Part shown: in pieces, positions 8,373-17,405 of the stretch | Layout of the letters: each line of letters begins with the position of its first letter | How positions within the stretch are numbered: position 1 is the first letter of the stretch | Assembly: GCA_947571115.1 (NCBI GenBank) | Contig: CANOWW010000007.1 | Coordinates: 16,963-80,962 of the forward strand | Source: an uncultured Clostridium sp. | GTDB lineage: Bacteria; Bacillota; Clostridia; TANB77; CAG-508 | Length of the DNA stretch: 64,000 nt | Direction: 5' to 3' | The notes under the pieces: model-generated | What the model was told of the DNA's origin: nothing | Database searches by the model: none | The model's input: only the letters and a program-made list of their open reading frames with translations | Translations under genes and position numbers: made by a program

Positions 8373-9275
8373 ATGAAACAATTTATATATTTAGATAGTG
8401 ATATAGTAAATTCAATCATTGCTCAGAATGAAAAAGGATTAGTCCAAGGAAAAAAATTTGAAGATGGACAAGAATCAACAGAGAATGCGAAGAATATGAT
8501 GTCTACCGATATAACTGGTGGTGTAAAAGGCGGATTTTTTAATCTTATAAATGCTGAGGGGAAAGTAAACTTAAATGCAGAAATCGGAAAAGAAAGTGAT
8601 ATATCTAATATTCATCGTGAAATAATAGAGAAATCATTACATGATGCAGCTTTTGATATAGCATATAATTATATAAATGTAAATGACTTAAAAGTAGGGG
8701 ATGGACAAAATGATGATTATGGTGAATATGTTGAATTAACTAGAGTATTTGATTTTGTGGATTTAGACTATTTGAATGGACTATTTGATAAAGAGGGATT
8801 AATAGATTTTATAAAGAAAACATCTGCTCAAGAAATAAAAAATAATGTCGCAATGGCAACTAATAATTTAAATAGGCAACAAATAAGAATAGCTGCTAAT
8901 AAAATCAATAATGAAATTAAAAAAACAATAAATGAAAATAATCAAGAATATGATAATGTAAGAGATATTATTAAAGCATTTAAAAAAATGATACCATATA
9001 GTAAAATGTTAATTTCAGGTGATGGATATTTAATTCCGTTAGATGAAAAATATTTTAGAGTAAATCCTTCTAGTATTGGATTTATGTATGGTGGAAACAT
9101 AACATGTGTTGGGATGATTACAAATATAATAGGAAAAGATACTAATCCCGAAGATAATAAAAATATATTTGCAACATTGCAATTTTCTGTGAATGAAGCT
9201 TTAAGAGGATTACTTCCTACGAAAGAAGATAACATTTGCATAATACATCCAATAGCTATATTTTATAATAAATAA
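8373..9275 (+). CDS. DUF6414-like protein
   Basis: 300 aa with AGGAG upstream. The start MKQFIYLDSDIVNSIIAQNEKG is the recognisable DUF6414-type opening. A small-residue stretch follows (TDITGGVKGGFFNLINAEGKVN), then a long helical region and a C-terminal domain with SKMLISGDGYLIPLDEKYF. No membrane segment or catalytic motif is evident. It stands 69 bp after the DUF6998-like gene and 110 bp before the NERD-helicase gene, same strand. Function is unknown; its place between R-M and helicase genes suggests a defence role, which is inference. Confidence 0.55.
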   Translation: MKQFIYLDSDIVNSIIAQNEKGLVQGKKFEDGQESTENAKNMMSTDITGGVKGGFFNLINAEGKVNLNAEIGKESDISNIHREIIEKSLHDAAFDIAYNYINVNDLKVGDGQNDDYGEYVELTRVFDFVDLDYLNGLFDKEGLIDFIKKTSAQEIKNNVAMATNNLNRQQIRIAANKINNEIKKTINENNQEYDNVRDIIKAFKKMIPYSKMLISGDGYLIPLDEKYFRVNPSSIGFMYGGNITCVGMITNIIGKDTNPEDNKNIFATLQFSVNEALRGLLPTKEDNICIIHPIAIFYNK

Positions 9276-9385
9276 CAATCAATAATTGAAGTTTTGAATT
9301 GAATATTATTGTTAATATAGAAAATTAAAAAAATTATATATAGTAGTATTATAAATTATATTAAGAGTTTTATAGAGGAGGAATA

Positions 9386-11485
9386 ATGTTAAAAAATATA
9401 GGAAGTATTGAGAACGAAGAAAAAGAAAAAATTATTGAAGAGATAATAAAAAATCTTAATGAAAAATATCCTAATATAGAGGGAGAAGCTTATATAGGGT
9501 ATCCAATATATATAGATGAATATACAGATAATAAAGTAAGTGTTGATTTAGCAATAATTTCTAAAATAGGTGTTTTCATATTTAATGTGCTTACTGAACC
9601 TGTAACTGATTATGCTAAAATTCAAGATGATATTTATGTAAAAGTAGAGAATAGATTTAGAAAACAACCATTTTTAATAAAAAAAAGAAAATTAATATTT
9701 GATATAACAATTGTTACATATTCTAAAGAAAAATTAGAGAAACAAGAGGAAAATTTAATAGCTTTTTCGAGTGATGAAGTATTAGATATAATTGATCAAA
9801 ATAAAGTAGAGGATGAATATTCAGATAAGATATATAATAATATTTTATCAGGATTACAAGAAGCATATGGAATAAATCAAAGAAATGATAGAGAAGGTGT
9901 AACAGAAGGGTCAAAAGCATATTTAATAAGTGAAATGAATAATTTAATAGAAAAATATGATACCAGACAAATGGAAGCTATTTTGTCTGATACAAAAGGA
10001 ATTCAAAGAATTAGAGGTATGGCAGGAAGTGGAAAGACAATAGTTTTAGCACGAAAAGCAGTAGAGTTACATATGGCTCATAGAGATTGGATAATAGTAG
10101 TTACATATTCAACACGAGCTTTAAAAAAACAATTAGAAAATTTAATTGCTAGGTTTTATGCAGCCAAAAACGATGGAGCCAAATATGATAAAACAAAAAT
10201 AAAAATTATGCAAGCGTGGGGATCAGCTACTTCTGCAGGAGTTTATTATGAAATATGTTTAAGACATGGTGTGTCGCCGTTTAACTTTGGACAAGCAAAA
10301 GCTAGATTTACCCAAAAATTTGCTTTTTCTGGAGCTTGTATGGAAGCAATAAGAGAAATAAAGAATTTTCAAAAAATGTATGATTGTATTCTAATAGATG
10401 AAGCTCAAGATTTTGATAAAAATTTTATGAATTTGTGTTTAAATGTTTTAGGTGAAGAAAAAAGATTAGTATATGCATATGATGAATTACAAAAATTAAA
10501 TGAAGAAACTATGCCAATGCCAAGAGAAATATTTGGGCAAGAAATAAGTAATGATACACCACTTACTGTATGTTATAGAAATCAAGCTAATACAATAGTT
10601 ACTGCACATGCAATAGGAATGGGATTATATAGAAAAAATAATGGATTAATTCAAATTCCTGGATCAATAGATGTATGGGAAACAATTGGATATACTTCGG
10701 ATAATAAAATATTGGAAGGTGAATGCGTAGAATTGTATCGAACAAAAGAAACAAGTCCAGAGTTATTAAATTGTAACTCCAATGAAATTATTGATTTTTA
10801 TAAATATAGTGATTTTTATGAGCAAAGGGAAGCACTACTAAATATGATTAAAGAAAATTTGGATAAAGATGAATTATTACCAAGTGATATAATGATAATA
10901 GATATGGATACTATTGGAATAAGCGATAATAGAAATAAACTTAATGTTGTAATGAAAGATGAAAAATATAATAATGTATCTATTCATTTGGCAGGGACAG
11001 TAAGTCCAGAGGATTTTTTTAGAAAATATTCAATTGTTTATTCTACAATATATAGAGCTAAAGGCAATGAGGCATATATGGTATATATAGTAAATGCACA
11101 AAGGTGTATAAATTCATTAGCTCCTAGAAGTGATAGAAATGCGTTATTTACAGCAATTACAAGAAGTAAAGGCTGGGTAAGAGTATTAGGATATGGAGAA
11201 GAGATGCAAACTTTATGCGATGAATTTGAAGAAATAAAAAAACATGATTTTAAATTATATTTTGAACATTACCCAACAGAGGAAGAACAAAAACAATTAA
11301 TTTTAAATAATAAGGACTTAGATAAGGGGGCAATGAGCTCATTAAATAATACAAGAAATTTAATAAATAAATTAAAAGCAGATGGAAAAGCTACAGATAT
11401 ACAAATAATAAAAGAACTTTTTGGAATATCTTCTAAAGAAGAAATTATTAAAATGCTTGAAAATGGAGAAGAAAAAAATGAGTAA
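9386..11485 (+). CDS. NERD-like nuclease-helicase (UvrD/Rep superfamily 1)
   Basis: 699 aa, AGAGGAGG ribosome site. The N-terminus (about residues 25-75, GEAYIGYPIYI then VDLAIISKIGVFIFNV) resembles a nuclease-related domain (NERD). A superfamily 1 helicase follows: Walker A GMAGSGKT at about 210-217, Walker B ILIDEAQDF at about 333-341, a VCYRN segment, YRAKGNEA (motif V-like), and TAITRSKGWVRVLG (motif VI) near 590. It should be an ATP-driven DNA translocase coupled to a nuclease-like domain. The next gene overlaps its stop by 8 bp, pointing to a complex with the DUF2290-like protein. Confidence 0.75.
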   Translation: MLKNIGSIENEEKEKIIEEIIKNLNEKYPNIEGEAYIGYPIYIDEYTDNKVSVDLAIISKIGVFIFNVLTEPVTDYAKIQDDIYVKVENRFRKQPFLIKKRKLIFDITIVTYSKEKLEKQEENLIAFSSDEVLDIIDQNKVEDEYSDKIYNNILSGLQEAYGINQRNDREGVTEGSKAYLISEMNNLIEKYDTRQMEAILSDTKGIQRIRGMAGSGKTIVLARKAVELHMAHRDWIIVVTYSTRALKKQLENLIARFYAAKNDGAKYDKTKIKIMQAWGSATSAGVYYEICLRHGVSPFNFGQAKARFTQKFAFSGACMEAIREIKNFQKMYDCILIDEAQDFDKNFMNLCLNVLGEEKRLVYAYDELQKLNEETMPMPREIFGQEISNDTPLTVCYRNQANTIVTAHAIGMGLYRKNNGLIQIPGSIDVWETIGYTSDNKILEGECVELYRTKETSPELLNCNSNEIIDFYKYSDFYEQREALLNMIKENLDKDELLPSDIMIIDMDTIGISDNRNKLNVVMKDEKYNNVSIHLAGTVSPEDFFRKYSIVYSTIYRAKGNEAYMVYIVNAQRCINSLAPRSDRNALFTAITRSKGWVRVLGYGEEMQTLCDEFEEIKKHDFKLYFEHYPTEEEQKQLILNNKDLDKGAMSSLNNTRNLINKLKADGKATDIQIIKELFGISSKEEIIKMLENGEEKNE

Positions 11486-12143
11486 AAAAAATATATTAAA
11501 AGTAGTAAAGGAAGATATAGAAAGTGCTAAAAAGTTGTTATACAATTATGAATTAGTTTTAGAAATGAAAGGAGAGTCTATAAAAGAATTTTCTAACAAC
11601 AGTTATAGTATAACTTGGGCAGGAAAAGATCATAGTAGTAATATCATATATGACAAAGATATTGAACTTGACTTCATAATAAAAGAATTATTGAAGGAAC
11701 ATCAATACTCAGTTTTGCTTTATGATAGAAGTTTAATACAAATGGAATTTATTATAGAAAATAATGAAATTGTCAAACAAAGATTGTTATTTATAAAAAA
11801 GCATAATAAAATATGGACTAAAGAAGAAATTGTATCAATATCATCACTACCAGATATAGATTTTTTTGATTATTTTTTTGAAAATAAAGGTATTCCTACA
11901 ATGATAAGAATTGATTATGATGTAAAAAAATCTAAAGATTGTAGTCATCCAATATCACATATGACAATATCAAATCATGAAACATGTAGAATACCAATAA
12001 AAAGTCTAATATCATGTACTAAATTTGTATCAATGATTTTATACCATTTCTATGATATAAAACAAGATATTAAAACTATGGAATATGTAGGAGATACAAT
12101 AACAGAAAATGAAAAGAAAATGTTTCATATCGATTGGAATTGA
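11478..12143 (+). CDS. DUF2290-like protein coupled to the helicase
   Basis: 221 aa. The ATG at 11478 overlaps the helicase stop, so upstream starts are rejected. The family-like part is in the second half: MIRIDYDV, then CSHPISHMTISNHETCRIPI (about residues 154-174), then FVSMILYHFYD. No known catalytic motif. In databases such proteins are annotated only as DUF2290; many sit beside NTPase or nuclease genes, from memory. Overlap with the helicase gene suggests joint action. Ends at a strong hairpin terminator. Confidence 0.6.
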   Translation: MSKKNILKVVKEDIESAKKLLYNYELVLEMKGESIKEFSNNSYSITWAGKDHSSNIIYDKDIELDFIIKELLKEHQYSVLLYDRSLIQMEFIIENNEIVKQRLLFIKKHNKIWTKEEIVSISSLPDIDFFDYFFENKGIPTMIRIDYDVKKSKDCSHPISHMTISNHETCRIPIKSLISCTKFVSMILYHFYDIKQDIKTMEYVGDTITENEKKMFHIDWN

Positions 12144-12149
12144 TATTAT

Positions 12150-12199
12150 AAAAGTGTGATTTTAGAATAATTAGTTCTAAATCACACTTTTACTTGTTT
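12150..12199 (+). terminator. Terminator after the DUF2290-like gene
   Basis: AAAAGTGTGATTT/TAGAA pairs with TTCTA/AATCACACTTTT; the T run after it is broken, so it may be moderate in strength. Confidence 0.65.
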
Positions 12200-12300
12200 T
12201 ATTAAATTGCACATCTACTAATCAATTCAATACCATTCCTATAAAACTTTTCATTCCAATAGCAAAGATAATCTAAAAGGTTTTCCTCCAAATTTATATC

Positions 12301-12347
12301 TTAAAGTGTAATTTATATCATGTTAAAGTGCAAAAATTGCACTTTAA
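12301..12347. promoter_or_regulatory. Palindromic operator and half-site upstream of fic
   Basis: TTAAAGTGCAA and TTGCACTTTAA form a perfect 11-bp palindrome with a 3-nt centre (12323-12347), just upstream of the fic -35. A near half-site TTAAAGTGTAA lies at 12301-12311. A further copy is inside the fic gene. The Fic protein has its own HTH and is the obvious candidate regulator. Confidence 0.7.
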
Positions 12348-12350
12348 CTA

Positions 12351-12379
12351 TTGATATTACATCCTATAAATGATATAAT
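12351..12379 (+). promoter_or_regulatory. fic promoter
   Basis: TTGATA, 17-bp spacer, TATAAT, then AGGAGG at 12386-12391 and the ATG at 12400. The operator ends 3 bp before the -35. Confidence 0.75.
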
Positions 12380-12399
12380 ATATATAGGAGGTATTTCTA

Positions 12400-13458
12400 A
12401 TGGATAAGAAAAAAGATTGGAATTTAGAATTATCAGAATATATTAAACAAGGCGAACCAAATCAAGTTGAGAAAACTAAAACATGGGAAACAGCGATTGG
12501 TTTGCAAGATGTTGATGGATTAAAACCTTCAAAATACTTAATTAAAACCGCTAAAGAACATATTGAAGGAACAATAGATATTGAAGAAGCCAAAGCAAGA
12601 ATAGATGAATATTATGAAGTTCAAGGCAGTAGAAAAAACTTTGAAAAGGAAAATGAAGAAGCAGATAAAGTTGCAGTAAGAATAACAGAAATATTAAGCG
12701 AAAAAGCATTTAACTTTGCACCAACAGAGCTATTGAATATTCATAAAAGATTATTTAAAGATATATTTGATGGAGCAGGAGTATATAGAGATTATAACTT
12801 TACTAAAAAAGAATGGGTATTAAATGGAGATACAGTAATATATGCACCATTTGATACTATAAAAGAAACATTAGAATATGACTTTGAGCAAGAAAAAAAC
12901 TTTTCATATAAAGGGTTAAGCTTAGATGAATCTATAAAACATCTATGCAAATTTACATCAAATATTTGGCAAGTACATCCATTTTGTGAAGGCAACACAA
13001 GAACAACAGCAGTTTTTATGATAAAATATCTAAGAACTTTTGGATTTAATATTAACGATGAAGTATTTGCTGAAAATTCATGGTATTTTAGAAATTCATT
13101 AGTAAGAGCTAATTATAAAAACTTTGAAAAAAATATATTTGAGGATACATCATTTTTAGAAAAATTCTTTTATAACTTACTAACGAATGCTAAGAATGAA
13201 TTAAAAAATAGATATACACATATCGATAATATTCAAAGTGCAGATAATAGTAATTTAAAGTGCAATAATTACACTTTAGAAGAACAGGCGATTATAAACA
13301 TATTAAAAACTAATCCAACAACAACACAAGAAGAGATAGCAAAGCAAATTAACAAATCATTAAGAACTGTAAAAACATATATGGCAGAAATGCAAGAAAA
13401 AGGGTTGATAAAAAGAATAAATGGTAAGAAGAATGGCGAATGGGTTGTAAATGAGTAA
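12400..13458 (+). CDS. Fic-family protein with C-terminal winged helix
   Basis: 352 aa. Fic domain at about residues 100-250 with the catalytic motif HPFCEGNTRT (about 192-201), slightly off the consensus HPFxxGNGR in that Thr replaces the second Gly. Fic enzymes usually AMPylate or otherwise modify target proteins. An N-terminal helical part carries IEGTIDIEEAKARIDEYYE. The C-terminus (about 290-350, EEQAIINILKTNPTTTQEEI, then SLRTVKTYM) is a winged-helix DNA-binding domain. This architecture and the operator upstream suggest autoregulation. It has its own promoter and terminator, so it is a separate cargo cassette. No separate antitoxin gene is adjacent. Confidence 0.88.
   Translation: MDKKKDWNLELSEYIKQGEPNQVEKTKTWETAIGLQDVDGLKPSKYLIKTAKEHIEGTIDIEEAKARIDEYYEVQGSRKNFEKENEEADKVAVRITEILSEKAFNFAPTELLNIHKRLFKDIFDGAGVYRDYNFTKKEWVLNGDTVIYAPFDTIKETLEYDFEQEKNFSYKGLSLDESIKHLCKFTSNIWQVHPFCEGNTRTTAVFMIKYLRTFGFNINDEVFAENSWYFRNSLVRANYKNFEKNIFEDTSFLEKFFYNLLTNAKNELKNRYTHIDNIQSADNSNLKCNNYTLEEQAIINILKTNPTTTQEEIAKQINKSLRTVKTYMAEMQEKGLIKRINGKKNGEWVVNE
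13255..13279. promoter_or_regulatory. Operator-like copy inside fic
   Basis: TTAAAGTGCAA, 3 nt, then TTACACTTTAG: the upstream operator with two changes in the right arm. A weaker half, TTCAAAGTGCAG, starts at 13233. It lies in the linker between Fic domain and HTH. Confidence 0.5.
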
Positions 13459-13474
13459 TTTTATAGTATAAAGC

Positions 13475-13523
13475 AAAAGTGTGAAAACGACTTTTAATCT
13501 AAGAGTCAAATTTCACACTTTTT
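13475..13523 (+). terminator. fic terminator
   Basis: AAAAGTGTGAAA pairs with TTTCACACTTTT and a fifth T follows. The inner part also pairs (GACTTTTA with TAAGAGTC). Confidence 0.75.
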
Positions 13524-13714
13524 ACAATTATAATTGTTAACGATATGCAAGAGATAACAAAAAGAAACTTTTAAAGTTTATGTCTAATAAAAATATCAAA
13601 AACTAGTACCTACAAGAAAAAACTAGACTTTATATGAAAAATATGATACAATTTAATAGAATAAAGTACTAATGAAAAGAATAGGAGGATATTGATAAGG
13701 AGAGAGAACATATA

Positions 13715-15415
13715 TTGAAAATATTAGATAGAATAAAAGAAATCATAAATAAAAATAATATTAAAGAAAGTACTGAAAGACATCATTATGAAACATTAGC
13801 TCCAACTAGTAATTCTGATTCAGAAGAAACAATAAATATGTTATCAGACTTTTTAGAAAGTAAAGAAAATATTAATATTGCTTTGTCAGGAAAATATGGA
13901 GCTGGAAAAACAAGTATAATTAATACCTTATTAAAACAAGATGAGAAAAAAATATATAAACCATTATATATTTCTTTAGGAATGTTTGGAATTAATAAGG
14001 AAGAGAAAATAAAAGAAGAAAATCAAAATTTATTTTGTCAAGAAATAGAGAAAAGTATAATACAGCAAATTATTTATAAAGAGAAGTCACAAGATCTACC
14101 AGATTCTAATATTAAAAGAATAAAAAAACTACCAAAAAGAAATATTGCTTTGATGGGAGTTATAATACTAATAGCTTTAATAATTTATTTAATATCAATA
14201 TATAATGTTAATATAAATGAACAGGTTAAAAATTTAATAACAAATATAATTGAAATGCATAACCTTAATATAGAATTATCAAAAATCATATTGTTATATG
14301 TTTTAATTGCTATTGAGGTTATAGGAATTTTCATATTACTTACTATATCTTTATCGCTATTATGGAGAAAATTAATAATAAAGAGTTATAAAATAAAGCT
14401 ACCAAATACTGAAATAGAAATTAATGAAAATTCAGATGAATCACTTATAAACAAATATATGGATGAACTTATATACTTTTTCAGTATAACAGATTATAAT
14501 GTTTTAATTATTGAAGACTTAGATAGGTTTTTAGAAAATGAAAGTATTAAATATAAGATATTAATAATATTTCAAAAATTAAAGGAACTAAGTAAAATAT
14601 TGAATGATTCTAAACAAATTAATAGACAAATAAAATTTATATATGCAGTAAAAGATAATTTATTTAGCAATTCCACAGAAAGGACAAAATTCTTTGATGC
14701 AATTGTTCCAGTTATTCCTGTAATTTCTAATTTTAATTCTTATGCTGAATTAAAAGAAAGATTTAAAGGAGAACAAATTTCGGACAAAGCAATGCAAGAT
14801 ATATCAGCACATATAAATGATTTTAGATTGATAAAAAATATTAGTAATGAATATTATTTATATAAAAGAGAACTTAGAAAAAATAAAGAGAGAAGTGGAA
14901 TTTTAGATGAAAAAATTTTTTCAATAGTAGCTTTGAAAAATATAAAACCTAATTCATATGAAGAACTTCAAGAAGATGAAGGAGTAATACATAAGTTAAT
15001 AAAAAATAAGGATGCTCTATATGATGAGTTAAAGAAAAATAGTGAAAATGAAATAGTAAATAACAAATCAAAAATAAAAGAATTACAGAAAGAAAAAGTT
15101 GGAAGTATCCAAGAATTAAAAAGAATAGCAATTGGAGGATTATATGGTAAAATTGGTCATACATCAGGAGGAAATACTATTACTATGGACCAATTTATGC
15201 AAGATAGTACTAATTTAGAATATATTAAACAGAATACACTTTATGTTCAAAGTAGCAATGGATACGCTTTTTCTGAACGAGAAATATTTGAGTTTTTTGA
15301 TGGAAAAGAAAATTTCATAAGTAGAGCTGCTAAAATACAAGCTATAAATGACAAAGAAATCGACAAATTTAAAAATATAAATGCGCAATTAGAAAAAGAA
15401 ATGAAATGTCTTTAA
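13715..15415 (+). CDS. YobI/KAP-type P-loop NTPase, N-terminal part
   Basis: 566 aa from a TTG with AAGGAG 12 bases upstream (no better start in frame). YETLAPTSNSD, then NIALSGKYGAGKTSIINTLL is the Walker A region (about residues 55-75). Two hydrophobic segments follow (about 143-165 and 191-217), inserted between Walker A and Walker B (NVLIIEDLDRFLE, about 261-273), which is the hallmark layout of KAP-family membrane NTPases. The C-terminus is helical. B. subtilis YobI is one protein of about 1200 residues; here 566+659 aa in two overlapping genes make up a similar total. Probable defence-related or membrane-linked NTPase; function unproven. Confidence 0.75.
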   Translation: MKILDRIKEIINKNNIKESTERHHYETLAPTSNSDSEETINMLSDFLESKENINIALSGKYGAGKTSIINTLLKQDEKKIYKPLYISLGMFGINKEEKIKEENQNLFCQEIEKSIIQQIIYKEKSQDLPDSNIKRIKKLPKRNIALMGVIILIALIIYLISIYNVNINEQVKNLITNIIEMHNLNIELSKIILLYVLIAIEVIGIFILLTISLSLLWRKLIIKSYKIKLPNTEIEINENSDESLINKYMDELIYFFSITDYNVLIIEDLDRFLENESIKYKILIIFQKLKELSKILNDSKQINRQIKFIYAVKDNLFSNSTERTKFFDAIVPVIPVISNFNSYAELKERFKGEQISDKAMQDISAHINDFRLIKNISNEYYLYKRELRKNKERSGILDEKIFSIVALKNIKPNSYEELQEDEGVIHKLIKNKDALYDELKKNSENEIVNNKSKIKELQKEKVGSIQELKRIAIGGLYGKIGHTSGGNTITMDQFMQDSTNLEYIKQNTLYVQSSNGYAFSEREIFEFFDGKENFISRAAKIQAINDKEIDKFKNINAQLEKEMKCL

Positions 15416-17385
15416 AAGATATTTTAGAGCAGCTGAATGAAGAAAGAATAAAAGAAATTTTAGAAGAAAATGATAATAATATGATTGAAATAGACAATTT
15501 TATATCAATGCTTGTTTCAAATGGGTATATAGATGAAAATTATAAAAATTATATGTACTATTTTAAATCAACAAAAGAGTTAAATGAACATGATTATACG
15601 TATATAATTAAAGTTAGACAATCAACAAAAACAGAATTTGATTATAAAATTGATAATCCTAAAGAAGTGATAAAACAATTAGATATTGGATATTTTGGTA
15701 AAAAAGAAATTTTAAACTATTATATTTTAGATGAGTTACTAAAAAGCAGTTCATCGCAAGAAAACAAAGAAAAATTGAATAGATTAGCTGAAATATTACT
15801 AGAAATAAACAACGATAATCAAAAATTTATATTTGAATTTCTTCTTAAATATACAAAAAATCAATTAGCGTTTTTACAGAAATTATATGATTTAGATTGT
15901 GAGTACATAAAAGAAGTAATAATATATAATATGGGAGATGAATCTAAAAGTGAAAGAATAGACGATTTAACGAAAGTATTATTAAATTATCCTCAAATAT
16001 TAAAAGATAATGATGCAAATATTTATATAAGAGAACATATAGAGGGAAAACAAAATATTGAGAACTGGATAAAATTGGATGAAAATATAAGAGAATCATT
16101 AATAATATTAGATGTTAAATTTAGATATTTGAATGATATAGAAAATACTGATCTTATTACATTTATATATGATAACAAACTATATAGATTGAATGTTTCT
16201 ATGATTAAGTTGTTGTTTAAACATAAAGGATTTTCAGAACAGGATTTTGAACAAAAAAATTTAAGCATTATTATGCATGATGAAAAATTGAAAAAATTAA
16301 AAGAATATGTAGAAGAAGAAAAAGAAGAATATATAAATGATTGCTATTTAAAAACATTAGGAAAACAGAATAATATAGAAGACATTATAGAATGTTTAAA
16401 CGAATGGGATATAAATAATGAGATTAAGAAAGAAATTATAAAAAATATTATTGGTAAAGTAAAAGATATAAGAGATGTAAAGACAGAGTATTATGAAGAA
16501 TTTATAAAAAATGATAAAATAGAACCAACATGGAAAAATTATTATTATTTTTATAATGAGCGAGATAATCAAATAACAGATGAATTATTACATAATATGG
16601 AGTTAAATATTGAACAAATAATAAAATCTAAAGATGATTCTATAACAGTGACAGAAGAAGAAAAAAAGAATATTATGTATTTTAGAGTGAAATTAGCTAA
16701 AAATAATAAAATTGACATTGATGTATATGAAAAAATCATGACTATATGTTGGCTATTTATAGAATCAATAGAAGAAAATGAAATAGAGGATGAAAGATTA
16801 AAGATTCTTGTAAAAAATAGAAAAATAGTATTTAATAATAATAATTTACAAGTTTTATATAATCAAGTTCCTGAAATTATAGATATATATATAAGTAATA
16901 ATATAGAATCTTTTATTAATGGAATTGAAAATTATACTATAAATGAAGATATGATATGTGATATTGTGAAATCACCAATTATTAGATATAGAGAAAAAAA
17001 TAGAATAATAAATTCTATCGATATATCTTATATTAACGAAGAATCTATGGAATATATAGTTAATAATTATAGTTTAAATAAGATAAGTAAAATAAAAGAA
17101 GAATTAAAAGAAAAGATGTTTGAATCAACATTGAATGTAAGTTATAAATTAACTCTTTTAGAGAAAGAATTAGACAGAAATAATCCAGTAGATATAATTG
17201 ATGACTATTTAAAACTATTACCCCAGCCATATAAATATATATCAGATTATGAAAATCATCCTAAAGCATTTTCTATACCTAAAACGAAGAACAATGAAAA
17301 TATAGTAGAGAAACTACAAAGTAGAGGATTTAAGTTCACAAAAAGAATAGAAAAAAATAGAATCAATATATACAATAAAAAATAG
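15406..17385 (+). CDS. YobI-type C-terminal helical part
   Basis: 659 aa, beginning MSLKDILEQLNEERIKEIL, overlapping the NTPase gene by 10 bp in another frame. All-helical, charged, Asn/Ile/Glu/Lys-rich, with KSTKELNEHDYTYIIKVRQ and many repeating LxxLL-like helices; no catalytic motif. It fits the C-terminal half of YobI-like proteins. The overlap could be true translational coupling (stop and start interlocked) or an indel splitting one gene. No slippery heptamer in the right phase is visible, so programmed frameshifting is less likely. Confidence 0.65.
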   Translation: MSLKDILEQLNEERIKEILEENDNNMIEIDNFISMLVSNGYIDENYKNYMYYFKSTKELNEHDYTYIIKVRQSTKTEFDYKIDNPKEVIKQLDIGYFGKKEILNYYILDELLKSSSSQENKEKLNRLAEILLEINNDNQKFIFEFLLKYTKNQLAFLQKLYDLDCEYIKEVIIYNMGDESKSERIDDLTKVLLNYPQILKDNDANIYIREHIEGKQNIENWIKLDENIRESLIILDVKFRYLNDIENTDLITFIYDNKLYRLNVSMIKLLFKHKGFSEQDFEQKNLSIIMHDEKLKKLKEYVEEEKEEYINDCYLKTLGKQNNIEDIIECLNEWDINNEIKKEIIKNIIGKVKDIRDVKTEYYEEFIKNDKIEPTWKNYYYFYNERDNQITDELLHNMELNIEQIIKSKDDSITVTEEEKKNIMYFRVKLAKNNKIDIDVYEKIMTICWLFIESIEENEIEDERLKILVKNRKIVFNNNNLQVLYNQVPEIIDIYISNNIESFINGIENYTINEDMICDIVKSPIIRYREKNRIINSIDISYINEESMEYIVNNYSLNKISKIKEELKEKMFESTLNVSYKLTLLEKELDRNNPVDIIDDYLKLLPQPYKYISDYENHPKAFSIPKTKNNENIVEKLQSRGFKFTKRIEKNRINIYNKK

Positions 17386-17405
17386 CACTTGTGTGCTATT
17401 TTTAT
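17379..17405. terminator. Bidirectional terminator between convergent genes
   Basis: AATAGCAC and GTGCTATT with a TTGT loop, A run before and T run after, so it works on both strands. Confidence 0.7.

Noticed and set aside
15395..15420. Programmed -1 frameshift joining the two YobI-like parts
   Set aside because: No slippery heptamer lies in the proper phase; interlocked stop/start is the simpler reading.
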